Below the pieces are notes generated by a model. That model saw only the letters and a list, made by a program, of their open reading frames with translations. It was not told the origin of the DNA and made no database searches. From the NCBI RefSeq assembly GCF_946998875.1, contig NZ_CAMQAY010000012.1, positions 1 through 41,246 on the forward strand: DNA of 41,246 nucleotides, in the 5' to 3' direction. Source of the DNA: an uncultured Peptoniphilus sp. GTDB taxonomy: Bacteria > Bacillota > Clostridia > Tissierellales > Peptoniphilaceae. Made by a program: the position numbers and the translations under genes. Positions within the stretch are counted from its first letter, which is position 1, and each line of letters starts with the position of its first letter. Below are positions 8,312 to 17,258 of the stretch, piece by piece.

Positions 8312-8362
8312 GTAAGAAAAAAATTTTTTGAGTGACATCTTCGAGCGGTGACAAAAGAAATA

Positions 8363-8398
8363 TCGACCATACAAGAGTAGGAATAGTCCTGTGTGGTC
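8363..8398. terminator. Hairpin downstream of the reverse transcriptase gene, possible terminator
   Basis: CGACCATACA and TGTGTGGTCG form a 10-bp stem (one G-U pair) around a 16-nt loop, 40 bases past the stop codon of the reverse transcriptase. Flanking T runs are short and interrupted on either strand, so termination is plausible but not certain. It could also be part of a structured RNA in the noncoding stretch 8312-8437. Confidence 0.45.
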
Positions 8399-8437
8399 GT
8401 TTTCTTATGCTCAAGGGCGAAATGTTATGTGAGATTA

Positions 8438-10303
8438 TCAGCGATGTATAGTTATATAATTATCAATGAGCGAATTCAAATCATCAATACACTTTTTTAA
8501 ATCATTTGATGTAGTTGATTTATCAATTAATCCTGCTGATGAATGAGACAACGGATTTGCATTTCTTAAATAATGTGCGCGCTTAATTATTTCTTCAGAA
8601 CCATCTATCTCTTTATAAAATGTTTTAAACGCTGGCTCTTTGTAAAAACCTTTGTAATTTGTTTTTTTACAAGTTGGATCATAATTATAATAAAATGCTA
8701 AATCAGCTGTAAAACGGTCAAAGTAGTTTTTATAAAATGCATATTCCGCCAATGTATTATGTCTTTTTTTCTCCACCCAATACATGAAATATAGGAAGTA
8801 TGCTTTCCAGTCTTTATCAATAATGTGTAGATAATCATTAATCCTCTTATTACGAAGTGTGGATAAAAAGCTATTTTTACAACAGTAATAGTAATAATTC
8901 TTAAGATTTGTACTATTCTCATTTAGAGCATCGAGCAAATCAATATGTCTAAACTCACTCTGAATTAAATAGGATATGGCAATTGATGTGTCATATGAAT
9001 TCCAAAGTCCTTTTCGATTACGTTGAAACAACTGATTAAGCAAAGCTTTGATAGCAGATGGACTTTTGGTCTTCATTATCATTATAGATAAACGTTTTGG
9101 GTCTAAACTAATAAAAGAAACATCTGTGTTAATCAATTTACATATTGTGGATATTACTTTGCTGTCTTGAATTACTTCCTCGCATTCGTAAATATAATGG
9201 TTATAAACTTCTGTTGGCGTAAACTCAATATCATCACTGCTAAAGTGATGTTCAATCAATGAATTGTAGTGTTCAACATCGATATAATCTTCTTTAAGTG
9301 ATGATAATAACGAATTCAAAAACTCTTGGAACTTCCCTTCAAATAATTCCTCAATATCATGCTGAATGCCATTGAAATATTCATCATATATTGACTTTTT
9401 CAGTTCATCATTGATTTCTATTGCAGGCTTTAAACAACACTTTTTTGTATTAAGAGACAATCCATATTCTTTTAAAATAGAAGAATACTCATTTCTAATC
9501 TGGTTATAAGCATCGTGCAACATAACAATGTCATGAGAAGAATTAATCAAGATATACATATCATCAACATATCGAATAATCTTAAAATCACTTATGCAGT
9601 TGATTTTTTCTTTAATAAATTGATATATACGATTATCTATCTCATCTGTATACACGATTGTCGCTAAATATGAAGATGCAGTGCTATTTTCTATTATTGG
9701 AAATTTTCCAGCTCCGCAATACAACAACAATTCTTTGATCATCTTCAATTGAGTAGGAGTGAAGCAAATGCCTTCTAAATTACTTCTTTTATCAATTTGA
9801 TTAATAAGAATATCAAGGTTTATATTGGGAAAGAAGTTAGTAACATCGGTTTTAATAAAATACTGGCAGTCTGAAATGTTAGCATTTATCAGTTTGAAAA
9901 ACTCATCATAATCCTGTTTATACTTCGCACGCATATAGTCATAGTTTCCTGCATAAAAAGCATCAATATTCACATTTCTTACCGGTTGATAATGATTAGA
10001 TATTTCCTTGCCTATAGCTTGTAATACTAAATACAAAATCGGTGATAAGAGACTTGAATCTCTAAAGCTCCCGTCTCCCTTTTGAAGAAAGTTTTCGGAT
10101 TGATGCATTGCTTCCGGAAACAATACAAATGCAGCTTTTCTTATGTATTTTTCAAAGAACTCTTCACTAGCAATGTATTCTTCCTCATCTACAGTGATTT
10201 TTGAAAAAGGAAACCACTGCAAATAGGACTTTTTACTACCTTCACTTAACTTAAAATACATTTGGCATGTCTGCTTCCATGTATCATGTGTAATTCCAAA
10301 CAT
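8438..10303 (-). CDS. AbiA-like reverse transcriptase with C-terminal HEPN-like motif
   Basis: The 621-aa protein has the reverse-transcriptase palm in order: motif A KTDVTNFFPNI near 151-161 (first catalytic Asp 153), a motif B-like segment around 201-220 and motif C IRYVDDMYIL near 243-252 with the YVDD aspartates. About 300 further residues follow. Near the C-terminus RNANPLSH (R580 to H587) fits the R-x4-6-H signature of HEPN nucleases, in a context like the AbiA C-terminal domain. Lactococcal AbiA is of similar length and blocks phage by abortive infection. There is no maturase or group II intron structure. It starts 15 bases after hsdR with a good AGAGG site, so it is the last gene of the restriction operon. 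The general family is clear; the AbiA assignment is inferred. Confidence 0.85.
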   Translation of the reverse strand: MFGITHDTWKQTCQMYFKLSEGSKKSYLQWFPFSKITVDEEEYIASEEFFEKYIRKAAFVLFPEAMHQSENFLQKGDGSFRDSSLLSPILYLVLQAIGKEISNHYQPVRNVNIDAFYAGNYDYMRAKYKQDYDEFFKLINANISDCQYFIKTDVTNFFPNINLDILINQIDKRSNLEGICFTPTQLKMIKELLLYCGAGKFPIIENSTASSYLATIVYTDEIDNRIYQFIKEKINCISDFKIIRYVDDMYILINSSHDIVMLHDAYNQIRNEYSSILKEYGLSLNTKKCCLKPAIEINDELKKSIYDEYFNGIQHDIEELFEGKFQEFLNSLLSSLKEDYIDVEHYNSLIEHHFSSDDIEFTPTEVYNHYIYECEEVIQDSKVISTICKLINTDVSFISLDPKRLSIMIMKTKSPSAIKALLNQLFQRNRKGLWNSYDTSIAISYLIQSEFRHIDLLDALNENSTNLKNYYYYCCKNSFLSTLRNKRINDYLHIIDKDWKAYFLYFMYWVEKKRHNTLAEYAFYKNYFDRFTADLAFYYNYDPTCKKTNYKGFYKEPAFKTFYKEIDGSEEIIKRAHYLRNANPLSHSSAGLIDKSTTSNDLKKCIDDLNSLIDNYITIHR

Positions 10304-10318
10304 ACCTTACCTCTCTGC

Positions 10319-13300
10319 TTATTTTTTTTTCTTCCCATAAGGAGCAGGTTCTTCTGCAACCTTTAAAGTAGTATCAACAGGAGCATACTGATAGAGATTT
10401 GCATTTCCACTCGTACCAGCTGTGCCCATATCAGAATTCTCTTCGAAGTTTTCAACCTGTTCCATAACCTTATTGAATACTACAGGACTGTATTGTGGCG
10501 GATAGCCATTTTTGACAAGACAAATCTTAATGTCAAGTTTTAATTGATTACGCACATTCTGATTGTTAAGCCAATCTGCAAAAGATGATTTTGTGTCGAT
10601 AATTTCTTTAACCTTCTTAGCTAAAGTCTTGCACTTGTCATTAACAACCACACCATCTATTTCCTTGTCAGTTCCATACTCAAAGTTAAACTGGTCACGC
10701 AATGAAATCAGTATGTCATAGAATGCTTTTTCTTCAAAAGTTAAACCAATTTTTCGGAAACTTTCTCGATTTTCATTCATCTGATGTAAGATTGCAAGTG
10801 CCTGTTCCGTAGCAGCCTTAATAATGTCTTCAGATGCCTGTTCTTGAGTTGCTCCGGCTTCTTCAGCAGTAAGGTGCTTACGTCTTTCGTGATATTCTTC
10901 AATGGTCTTTTCAAGCATCTCTTGGAATGTCTTTGCGGCAATCTGATTTACTTTTGCGTATTCTTTAATCTGCTTACGAAGCATTTTGATAAGAAGTTCA
11001 AGCTTTGTTGCAGGCATTTTAACATCAGACAATTTCTCGAAATATTCAGGAGAGAAGATATCTTCTTCCTCGCCACTTTCAAGAACACTTTCAACTTGAT
11101 TGTATTTAAGAGCCTCTTCAACCATTTTTGATACGGCACGATTCATTGTATCTGCATCAACATCACTTGTTCCACTCATTTTGCGAACGAATCCGGCAAT
11201 AGCCATAAAGCACTGTGCAAGTGCTGATTCTTCTTCTCCAAGTTCACCAGAAGGCTGACAAATATCAAAAGCAGTTCGCATTCTTTTCACAGTTTGCAAG
11301 AAATATGTCTTGAATGATACCTTTCCCTTTTCACTGCTTAATTCCTGTGTTGATGCAAATACAAATTCAGCAGCCTTTGCAAGCAACATATAACGCTCTA
11401 CAGGGTCACAATCAGGGTTGAGGAATGGCGCTAAATCATAATCAGTAAAGAGCGTTTTAAGAACTTCAAGTTCTTCTCTGAAAATCATAGTAGCTTGTTC
11501 TACATCATCTGAAGTTGGAGCAACAGATGTATTGCCACCATAAATTTTCATAGCTTCACGCATATTGTCACGAATACCAATGTAGTCGATAATCATCCCA
11601 TGGTCTTTTCCCGGGAATTTTCTATTAACACGGCTAATTGTCTGAATAAGCAAATGTTTCTTAAGTGGCTTATCATTATACAGAAATGTAAGCGAAGGAA
11701 CATCAAATCCTGTAATCCACATATCAACAACGATAACAATGCGGAAGTTAGATTTTTCCTGTTTGAACGATGCGTCAAGTTCTTCTGAACGCTTGTCATT
11801 CTTAACACCACCAAGATAGTTGTACATTTCCGGTTCATCGTTACTTCCAACACTTGAAACCATAGCTATAAATGGCATAGGCTTTAATTTTTTTAATTCC
11901 TCATCAGACACAACAACACCATCTGGAACTTTCTTTTCTTCAAACCATTCAGGATATTTATCCTTGAATTTAAGAAGAAGTGCATAGGCAATTGCTCTGC
12001 TTGAACATACAACCATAGCTTTCTGTGTTCTGTCAGGGTCCTGGTCACATGCAGAAACATAGTGGTCATGGATATCAACAGCAAGTCTTTCAAGTCTTGA
12101 TGGTTCACCAAGGATAACCTCCATAGAACTCATTGCACGTTTGCTTGCCTCAATGTCATCATATGTTGCACCATCATCGGCACATTTTTTATAGTAATTT
12201 TCAATCTCTGCTGCCTTTTTTTTGTCAAGTAATACCTTGGCAATACGAGGGTGGTACTTGATAGGCACAGTAAGTCCATCGGCAACAGCCTGATCCATTG
12301 TGTAACGGTCAATTTCTTCACCGAAGGTCTGATAGGTTTCAGCTATAGGTGTTCCTGTAAAGCCTACAAATGTAGCCTGTGGAAATGCCTCTTTTAACAC
12401 TTTCGCATAAGGCTTGGACACCATAGCTTTCATATTTTCGTCAGCATCTTTGCTAAACTGAATTTTCTTTGAATGTTCAAGTTGTGTTCTATGAGCCTCA
12501 TCTGAAAAACATATAATATTCTTTCGGTCATTGATGAGACCGATTTTATCATCTTCACGGTCGCAGAACTTCTGAATGGTACAGATATAGAATCCGCCAC
12601 TCTGTCTTGCTCCAAGTTCTTCTCTTAATTGTTTTCTATTCTTAACAACAGATACTTCGCCAAGGTTCAAGAACTCTTTGCTCTTTGTAAAAAGTTTTGC
12701 ACCTTGCTTTTGCAACTCCTCACGGTCAACGATAAGAATAATTGTTGGTGAACCAATAGCAGGTATATCAGTACAGCGAAGTGCAAGCTGGCGAGCAAGG
12801 AAAGCCATTGTGTAAGTCTTTCCACATCCTGTCGCACCGAAATAAGTACCACCTTTACCAGTTCCATCAACGATGGAATTCACAATACTTTGTTTCAATA
12901 GCTTGGATGCAAAGAACTGTGGATATCGACATACGATTTCAACCTCTTCATGGTCATAAATAGTATCCTGAAAATAAATATAATCTCTGAACAATTCAAG
13001 GAAACGTGCAGGACTATAAACTCCCTTAATCATTGTTTCTGCTTCTGCAAATGGCATAGTGGATACTTCATCACCATCATTAACTTTACGCCAAGCATAG
13101 AAATGCTCATAAGGAGTGCGAACTGTTCCAAGCCTTGTCTTTACTCCGTCAGAAATGCAAGCAAGTGGACAGTAGTGAAGTAAGTGGGGAATATCTCTCC
13201 AATAACGGATATTAATCTGCTCCCACGCATTAAATACTGTTGCATTGGCATCGCCCGGATTTTTAAGTTCAATCACACATAGAGGCATACCGTTTACAAA

Positions 13301-13741
13301 CAGTAGTACATCAGGTCTGCGGTTTTCCTTTTGTCCATTATTTGTGTATTCAACAGTAAACTGATTTACAACTCTGAAAATATTATTATCAGGTTTTTCA
13401 AAGTCAATTAAGTTTACCATTCTTGTAAGTCCGTTTTGTGGTGTGAACTGAACACCGTCAACCATCCAGCCATATACTTTGTGAAGTGTGGCAAAGTCGC
13501 TTTCAGCACCCACAAGACGTACATTATCAAAAATTTGCGTAACCTCATCTGTAGTCAGATCATTATTTGTCTTTGATATAAATGCCTTGAAATCATCAGC
13601 AATCAATACATCATTTTTTGTTACACGATTTATTTTGTTGCCTGCAAGGTAGTTCCAACCTTCTTTTTCAAGAAAGCCAATGAAGGCATATTCAAAATCA
13701 GACTCACAATAATGACCGTTATAGTCTTTTAGTTTAGCCAC
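10319..13741 (-). CDS. hsdR: Type I restriction enzyme, motor/nuclease subunit HsdR
   Basis: ATP-driven translocase and endonuclease of a type I restriction-modification complex. The N-terminal PD-(D/E)xK nuclease site is visible as RPDVLLFVNGMPLCVIELK (Asp near 144, Glu 158, Lys 160). The helicase motor follows: Walker A GATGCGKT at 302-309, DEAH at about 414-417 and VGFTGTP as motif III. A long helical C-terminus would bind the methylase. At 1140 aa it looks complete with no frameshift. It starts with GTG, three bases after hsdS, with GGAGG 8 bases upstream. Confidence 0.95.
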   Translation of the reverse strand: MAKLKDYNGHYCESDFEYAFIGFLEKEGWNYLAGNKINRVTKNDVLIADDFKAFISKTNNDLTTDEVTQIFDNVRLVGAESDFATLHKVYGWMVDGVQFTPQNGLTRMVNLIDFEKPDNNIFRVVNQFTVEYTNNGQKENRRPDVLLFVNGMPLCVIELKNPGDANATVFNAWEQINIRYWRDIPHLLHYCPLACISDGVKTRLGTVRTPYEHFYAWRKVNDGDEVSTMPFAEAETMIKGVYSPARFLELFRDYIYFQDTIYDHEEVEIVCRYPQFFASKLLKQSIVNSIVDGTGKGGTYFGATGCGKTYTMAFLARQLALRCTDIPAIGSPTIILIVDREELQKQGAKLFTKSKEFLNLGEVSVVKNRKQLREELGARQSGGFYICTIQKFCDREDDKIGLINDRKNIICFSDEAHRTQLEHSKKIQFSKDADENMKAMVSKPYAKVLKEAFPQATFVGFTGTPIAETYQTFGEEIDRYTMDQAVADGLTVPIKYHPRIAKVLLDKKKAAEIENYYKKCADDGATYDDIEASKRAMSSMEVILGEPSRLERLAVDIHDHYVSACDQDPDRTQKAMVVCSSRAIAYALLLKFKDKYPEWFEEKKVPDGVVVSDEELKKLKPMPFIAMVSSVGSNDEPEMYNYLGGVKNDKRSEELDASFKQEKSNFRIVIVVDMWITGFDVPSLTFLYNDKPLKKHLLIQTISRVNRKFPGKDHGMIIDYIGIRDNMREAMKIYGGNTSVAPTSDDVEQATMIFREELEVLKTLFTDYDLAPFLNPDCDPVERYMLLAKAAEFVFASTQELSSEKGKVSFKTYFLQTVKRMRTAFDICQPSGELGEEESALAQCFMAIAGFVRKMSGTSDVDADTMNRAVSKMVEEALKYNQVESVLESGEEEDIFSPEYFEKLSDVKMPATKLELLIKMLRKQIKEYAKVNQIAAKTFQEMLEKTIEEYHERRKHLTAEEAGATQEQASEDIIKAATEQALAILHQMNENRESFRKIGLTFEEKAFYDILISLRDQFNFEYGTDKEIDGVVVNDKCKTLAKKVKEIIDTKSSFADWLNNQNVRNQLKLDIKICLVKNGYPPQYSPVVFNKVMEQVENFEENSDMGTAGTSGNANLYQYAPVDTTLKVAEEPAPYGKKKK

Positions 13742-13744
13742 AGG

Positions 13745-14845
13745 CTATGCCTCCTTTCTTGCCTCTTCGAGAGAGCCTTTTATCAAAATAGGACAGATAT
13801 CTTTTAATTGCATTTTCAATCTTTCATTGATTTCACTTCGTTCCTGATAAACTGTGAAAATATCAACTACATCTTGTTGTATCTCCACAGAAGGAATTGG
13901 AATTGTAATTTTCCCCATATCTTCAAAAGTGAATATATCTCTTGTTGTTCCAAATGAGATGAATCCAGCATATCTTTGAGTTTCAGTTCTATTGAACCAC
14001 ATCAATAAATATTTGGGATTCAATTTCTTTGTATCAGTAATTTCAAAGACTTGATATGAATTCGATACAACACAATCTGGTCCTTCTCTAAGAGCAATAG
14101 GTAGCTTTGTTCGATTGGATTTCATTACTTTATTAAAAGCAAATTGCCCAGTTCTAACAACACTACCATTCTCTGAATCTTCTGCCACACGCTTTGGTTC
14201 GGTGAAAACATGATCTACATTTACACCTTGAAATAATGTAATTGCATTGCCTTCATTTTTCTCATTGCATTCACGAAGATACGGTCCAATCTCTTCACAA
14301 GGCATATTTCTTCTCAAATCTTCAATATACGCATCGCAAGTAAGTTTCAAATCTTCCAACCCACGCTCATAGCATTCCTGATTTGAAACCATGGCATTAT
14401 ATATATCTACATATTTTTGTTGGAGGTCAATAGGTGGGAGACTAATTTCAAATTCAGCCAAATCTCCAACTCGAAAATAATTTCGTGCAGAACCAACAGC
14501 CTCAAACCAACATTTTCTTGCAAACTCATCTCTTTTTATGAACATATTTAGATATTCAGGAAGCACGATATCTGTGCGTGTAACATAAAAAATCTCATAC
14601 AAAGAAGAACAAATTGCCTTATCCCAAAATAGATTTAATGCAATTGAATTTAATTCCATTCTTGCAGGGTTAAACACAAAATCATTTCTATAATAAACAT
14701 TATAAATTGAAAGGTCTGCACCATCTTGTTTTGGTGAAATGAAACCTTCACGAGAAACACCTCTTATTGGTAATTTTTCCTCGTAATTGTATTTTTCTCT
14801 TCGCTGTTCAATCAACTCTCCAAGTTTATATTTAGTCAATGCCAT
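13745..14845 (-). CDS. hsdS: Type I restriction-modification specificity subunit HsdS
   Basis: DNA-recognition subunit that directs both methylation and cleavage. Two target-recognition domains are suggested by two conserved helical regions: LPPIDLQQKYVDIYNAMV near the middle and IPSVEIQQDVVDIFTVY near the C-terminus. At 366 aa it is a little shorter than many HsdS but has both halves. The ATG at 14845 has AGGGGG seven bases upstream and overlaps the end of hsdM by 14 bases. A TTG two codons earlier lacks this spacing. The recognition sequence cannot be predicted from here. Confidence 0.92.
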   Translation of the reverse strand: MALTKYKLGELIEQRREKYNYEEKLPIRGVSREGFISPKQDGADLSIYNVYYRNDFVFNPARMELNSIALNLFWDKAICSSLYEIFYVTRTDIVLPEYLNMFIKRDEFARKCWFEAVGSARNYFRVGDLAEFEISLPPIDLQQKYVDIYNAMVSNQECYERGLEDLKLTCDAYIEDLRRNMPCEEIGPYLRECNEKNEGNAITLFQGVNVDHVFTEPKRVAEDSENGSVVRTGQFAFNKVMKSNRTKLPIALREGPDCVVSNSYQVFEITDTKKLNPKYLLMWFNRTETQRYAGFISFGTTRDIFTFEDMGKITIPIPSVEIQQDVVDIFTVYQERSEINERLKMQLKDICPILIKGSLEEARKEA

Positions 14846-16490
14846 AACCAATCCCCCTAAATGCGTCCTCCAACATCTGCTGGGATTTCTTTTCTGCTTT
14901 CATAATATCTTGCATTTCTGCCTGAATGCGTGACATTTCCTTTTCATAGTCTATATCCAAATCGTGGTCAATGAACTCGATATATTTACTTGGCGTTAAT
15001 GCCCAATCTTTACTTTCAATTTCTTTGATTCCAACACTACGATAAAGTTCTGGCATTTCATAATTTGTTCCGTCTGTGCCTTCGTTCTGCCAAGTGTGAT
15101 AAATTGAAGATGCTCTTTCAATTTGACCAGTAAGGTTAATTGTTATGTCATCAGTACCCTTGGAATCATTTGAAGACAGAAATACTTTCTTTTTATTCTG
15201 ACGCTTTACAGGGTTTTCAGTCCACTGACGCAAATCCATAAATAGAAATTCATGTTCACGGTTACGAAGGTTTCTGCCGTGGTAATTTCCACCTTTTTTA
15301 TTCTGGTTAAGAATCCAAAGGGTAACACTGATATCAGTAGTGATAAACAATTCTCTTGGAAGAACAATAATAGCCTCAACCTTATCATTTTTAATCAATC
15401 TTTTTCTGATTTCTAAAGTATCACTATCATTTAGAGCACCATTAGCAAGCAAGAACCCTGCAACACCATTTGACTTTTTAAGATGATAAAGCATATGTAA
15501 AATCCACGCATAGTTAGCATTGCTTTCAGGTGGTGTAACATAATCTGCCCAACGAGCATCATTCTGCAAGTTTTCATCATACCAGCCTTTAAGATTGAAA
15601 GGTGGATTTGCCATAATATAATCAAAATACAAACCTTTATGTAAATCATTAATAAACGAAGAATCACTCATACCGCCAAGATGGTGACTAATACCGCGAA
15701 GTGCAAGGTTCATTTTTGCAAGTCGATATGTAGCTGGCTCTTTTTCCTGTCCGTAGACATTTACACTCGATATACTTCCTTGCTTTGATTTCACAAGTTC
15801 AGCACTCTGAATAAACATACCACCGGAACCACAGGCAGGATCATATAAAGTTCCGTCATATGGTTCAATCATAGAAGCAATAAGCTGAACAACGTCATGT
15901 GGTGTATAGAATTCTCCTTCTTCTTTTGTGGCATTAACAGCAAATTCTTTAAGGAAGTATTCATACACATGACCTATAAGGTCTTTTTCTTCACCAAAAG
16001 CCTTGTGACTGATTTTATTGACTTCATCAACAAGCTTCTTGATATCATTAGCACCAAGGTTACGAGAAGTAAATGTGCCTTCAATAAAGCAACCCTTTAG
16101 GTCTTTGGAAGTTGTACCAATACTATGAAGTGCAGTATCTAGCGCAACATTCAAATTAGGTGCAGGTGTATTTATAATTGTTGACCAGCGAGCTTCAACA
16201 GGAAGATTATATGTACCATCTGCAAAAGTAGCATCGTCAAAGAACGCTGTTCTGATATCTTCATCATCCGGGTCAAGCCCTTGTTCAATTAAAGTCTGAC
16301 GTAAGTTTTCAATTCCGTCTTCGTATTTTTCTCCAATAAAACGAAGGAATACAAGTGTAAGCATCATATCTCTTTTCTCAAAGAATGAACCTGAATTTCT
16401 TGCCGCACGCAAAATATCTCGGCAATTAAATAAAATATTATCTATGTTCAAAGCTTTCTCAGCAGCTTTTTTAGTTGTCTTCTTAGCCAT
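14832..16490 (-). CDS. hsdM: Type I restriction-modification methyltransferase HsdM
   Basis: N6-adenine methyltransferase subunit. The SAM motif DPACGSGGMF is near residues 217-226 and the catalytic NPPF is at about 295-298. The N-terminal helical HsdM domain (DILRAARNSGSFFEKRDMMLTLVFLRFI) is intact, and the total is 552 aa. The start is not fully certain: the ATG at 16490 is one base after the end of the XRE gene, while an ATG at 16502 would touch the putative ribosome site GGAAAGG. I prefer 16490. Tight coupling with the upstream regulator suggests co-translation. Confidence 0.95.
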   Translation of the reverse strand: MAKKTTKKAAEKALNIDNILFNCRDILRAARNSGSFFEKRDMMLTLVFLRFIGEKYEDGIENLRQTLIEQGLDPDDEDIRTAFFDDATFADGTYNLPVEARWSTIINTPAPNLNVALDTALHSIGTTSKDLKGCFIEGTFTSRNLGANDIKKLVDEVNKISHKAFGEEKDLIGHVYEYFLKEFAVNATKEEGEFYTPHDVVQLIASMIEPYDGTLYDPACGSGGMFIQSAELVKSKQGSISSVNVYGQEKEPATYRLAKMNLALRGISHHLGGMSDSSFINDLHKGLYFDYIMANPPFNLKGWYDENLQNDARWADYVTPPESNANYAWILHMLYHLKKSNGVAGFLLANGALNDSDTLEIRKRLIKNDKVEAIIVLPRELFITTDISVTLWILNQNKKGGNYHGRNLRNREHEFLFMDLRQWTENPVKRQNKKKVFLSSNDSKGTDDITINLTGQIERASSIYHTWQNEGTDGTNYEMPELYRSVGIKEIESKDWALTPSKYIEFIDHDLDIDYEKEMSRIQAEMQDIMKAEKKSQQMLEDAFRGIGYGID

Positions 16491-16491
16491 A

Positions 16492-16722
16492 TTAATCTTC
16501 ATCCTTTCCAGTGTTGATCCACTCTGCTTCTAATGCACTGAAATCGACATTATGCTTATCGCAGAATTCTTTCATTTTTTTCATAGCTGACATGTTTGGT
16601 TTGCTTTTTTCATTTTCCCAGCGATTTATTGTAGAAAACGAAACTCCCAATTCACGTCCAAATAATTCCTGTGTCAGGAAACATTTTTCACGAATTTTCT
16701 TTATTTCATCAGAATAAGCCAT
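16492..16722 (-). CDS. Small XRE-family helix-turn-helix regulator
   Basis: The 76-aa protein is a single lambda-repressor-like domain: IKKIREKCFLTQELFGRELGVSFSTINRWENEKSKP contains the two helices and the usual R-W-E-N segment. The ATG at 16722 sits 9 bases from AAGGAG; an ATG three codons earlier directly abuts that site and is unlikely. It is the first gene of the restriction operon and ends one base from hsdM. A role in delaying restriction until DNA is methylated, as in controller proteins, is plausible but inferred. Confidence 0.85.
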   Translation of the reverse strand: MAYSDEIKKIREKCFLTQELFGRELGVSFSTINRWENEKSKPNMSAMKKMKEFCDKHNVDFSALEAEWINTGKDED

Positions 16723-16755
16723 ATATTTCATCTCCTTATGTATCTATGTCAGTGA

Positions 16756-16774
16756 TATAGCATAACTATAGCAT
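16756..16774. promoter_or_regulatory. Direct repeat, putative operator of the XRE regulator
   Basis: TATAGCAT occurs twice (16756-16763 and 16767-16774) with an 11-base period, one helical turn, 34 bases upstream of the XRE start codon and overlapping possible -10 elements of the operon. That position fits an autoregulatory site. Confidence 0.45.
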
Positions 16775-16794
16775 ATATTTATGAATTTTTCTAC

Positions 16795-16842
16795 CTCCTG
16801 CAGTTATCTAGTATAGTCGCAGGAGATTTTTTATGTTTTTTC
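16795..16842 (+). terminator. Terminator-like hairpin, plus strand
   Basis: CTCCTGC and GCAGGAG form a 7-bp perfect stem (16795-16801 with 16819-16825) followed by two T runs on the plus strand. No plus-strand gene precedes it now, so it may be left from a deleted gene, an attenuator in the leader of the primase-like fragment, or a block to antisense transcription into the restriction operon. Confidence 0.5.
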
Positions 16843-16861
16843 GTCTCAAAATGTCCTTTTG

Positions 16862-16954
16862 ATGCATCTTTCAAGGTTAACAGTTAGGAAGGACAGAAAT
16901 TCTTTCGAATGTATCCGCTCAAACTGCAAAGCTTTCTCCAGTGGGAAGGTGTAA
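16862..16954 (+). other. Small 30-codon open frame of unknown status
   Basis: An ATG-initiated frame (MHLSRLTVRKD at its start, two cysteines, ends GKV) lies between the hairpin at 16.8 kb and the primase-like fragment. I see no clear ribosome site for it and do not recognise it. It may be a chance frame in the leader of the fragment downstream. Confidence 0.2.
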
Positions 16955-16999
16955 GGACGATACAGGCAACTGTCTTTAGGAAGGAGGTCATACAGATGT

Positions 17000-17258
17000 A
17001 TGGATAAGAAAAACGAATAAATGAATGTGGAGGTTTTCGATTACTCCACGATACCCAAGTTCATGCATGAGCATGGCAGGTTCTGCCTTTGGAAGCTTGT
17101 GATGAAACCGGGTAAGACCAAGCCTGACAAGATACCATATCGCATCAATGGTAAAAGAGCCGATGCAACAAACCCACAGCATTATTCATCCTTTGAAGAA
17201 ACTGTAGATGCATTTTCTAAAGGCGGATATGCAGGTATCGGTATCGGTTGCTTTGAAA
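17000..17258 (+). pseudogene. N-terminal fragment of a phage/plasmid primase-like replication protein
   Basis: The translation from 17021 includes GRFCLWKLVMKPGKTKPDK, IPYRINGKRADATNPQHYSS and FEETVDAF...GGYAGIGIG. This is the opening pattern of primase/polymerase-like replication proteins of phages and integrative elements (W-x-LW, K-x-PY, G-x-A, GIG). Only about 78 residues remain before a stop. A better ribosome site (GGAAGGAGG) precedes an ATG at 17000 in the same frame, but that frame has TAA after six codons, right before the ATG at 17021. The 3' end runs into the recombinase fragment, so it is a truncated remnant. Confidence 0.6.

Noticed and set aside
8438..10303. Retron or group II intron reading of the reverse transcriptase
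   Set aside because: No maturase or endonuclease domain, no intron domain V-like structure, and no msr/msd-like repeat pair upstream; length and C-terminal motif fit AbiA better.
10844..13183. Several 60-95 codon frames on both strands inside hsdR
   Set aside because: They are shadows of the intact 1140-codon hsdR frame, without ribosome sites or recognisable motifs.
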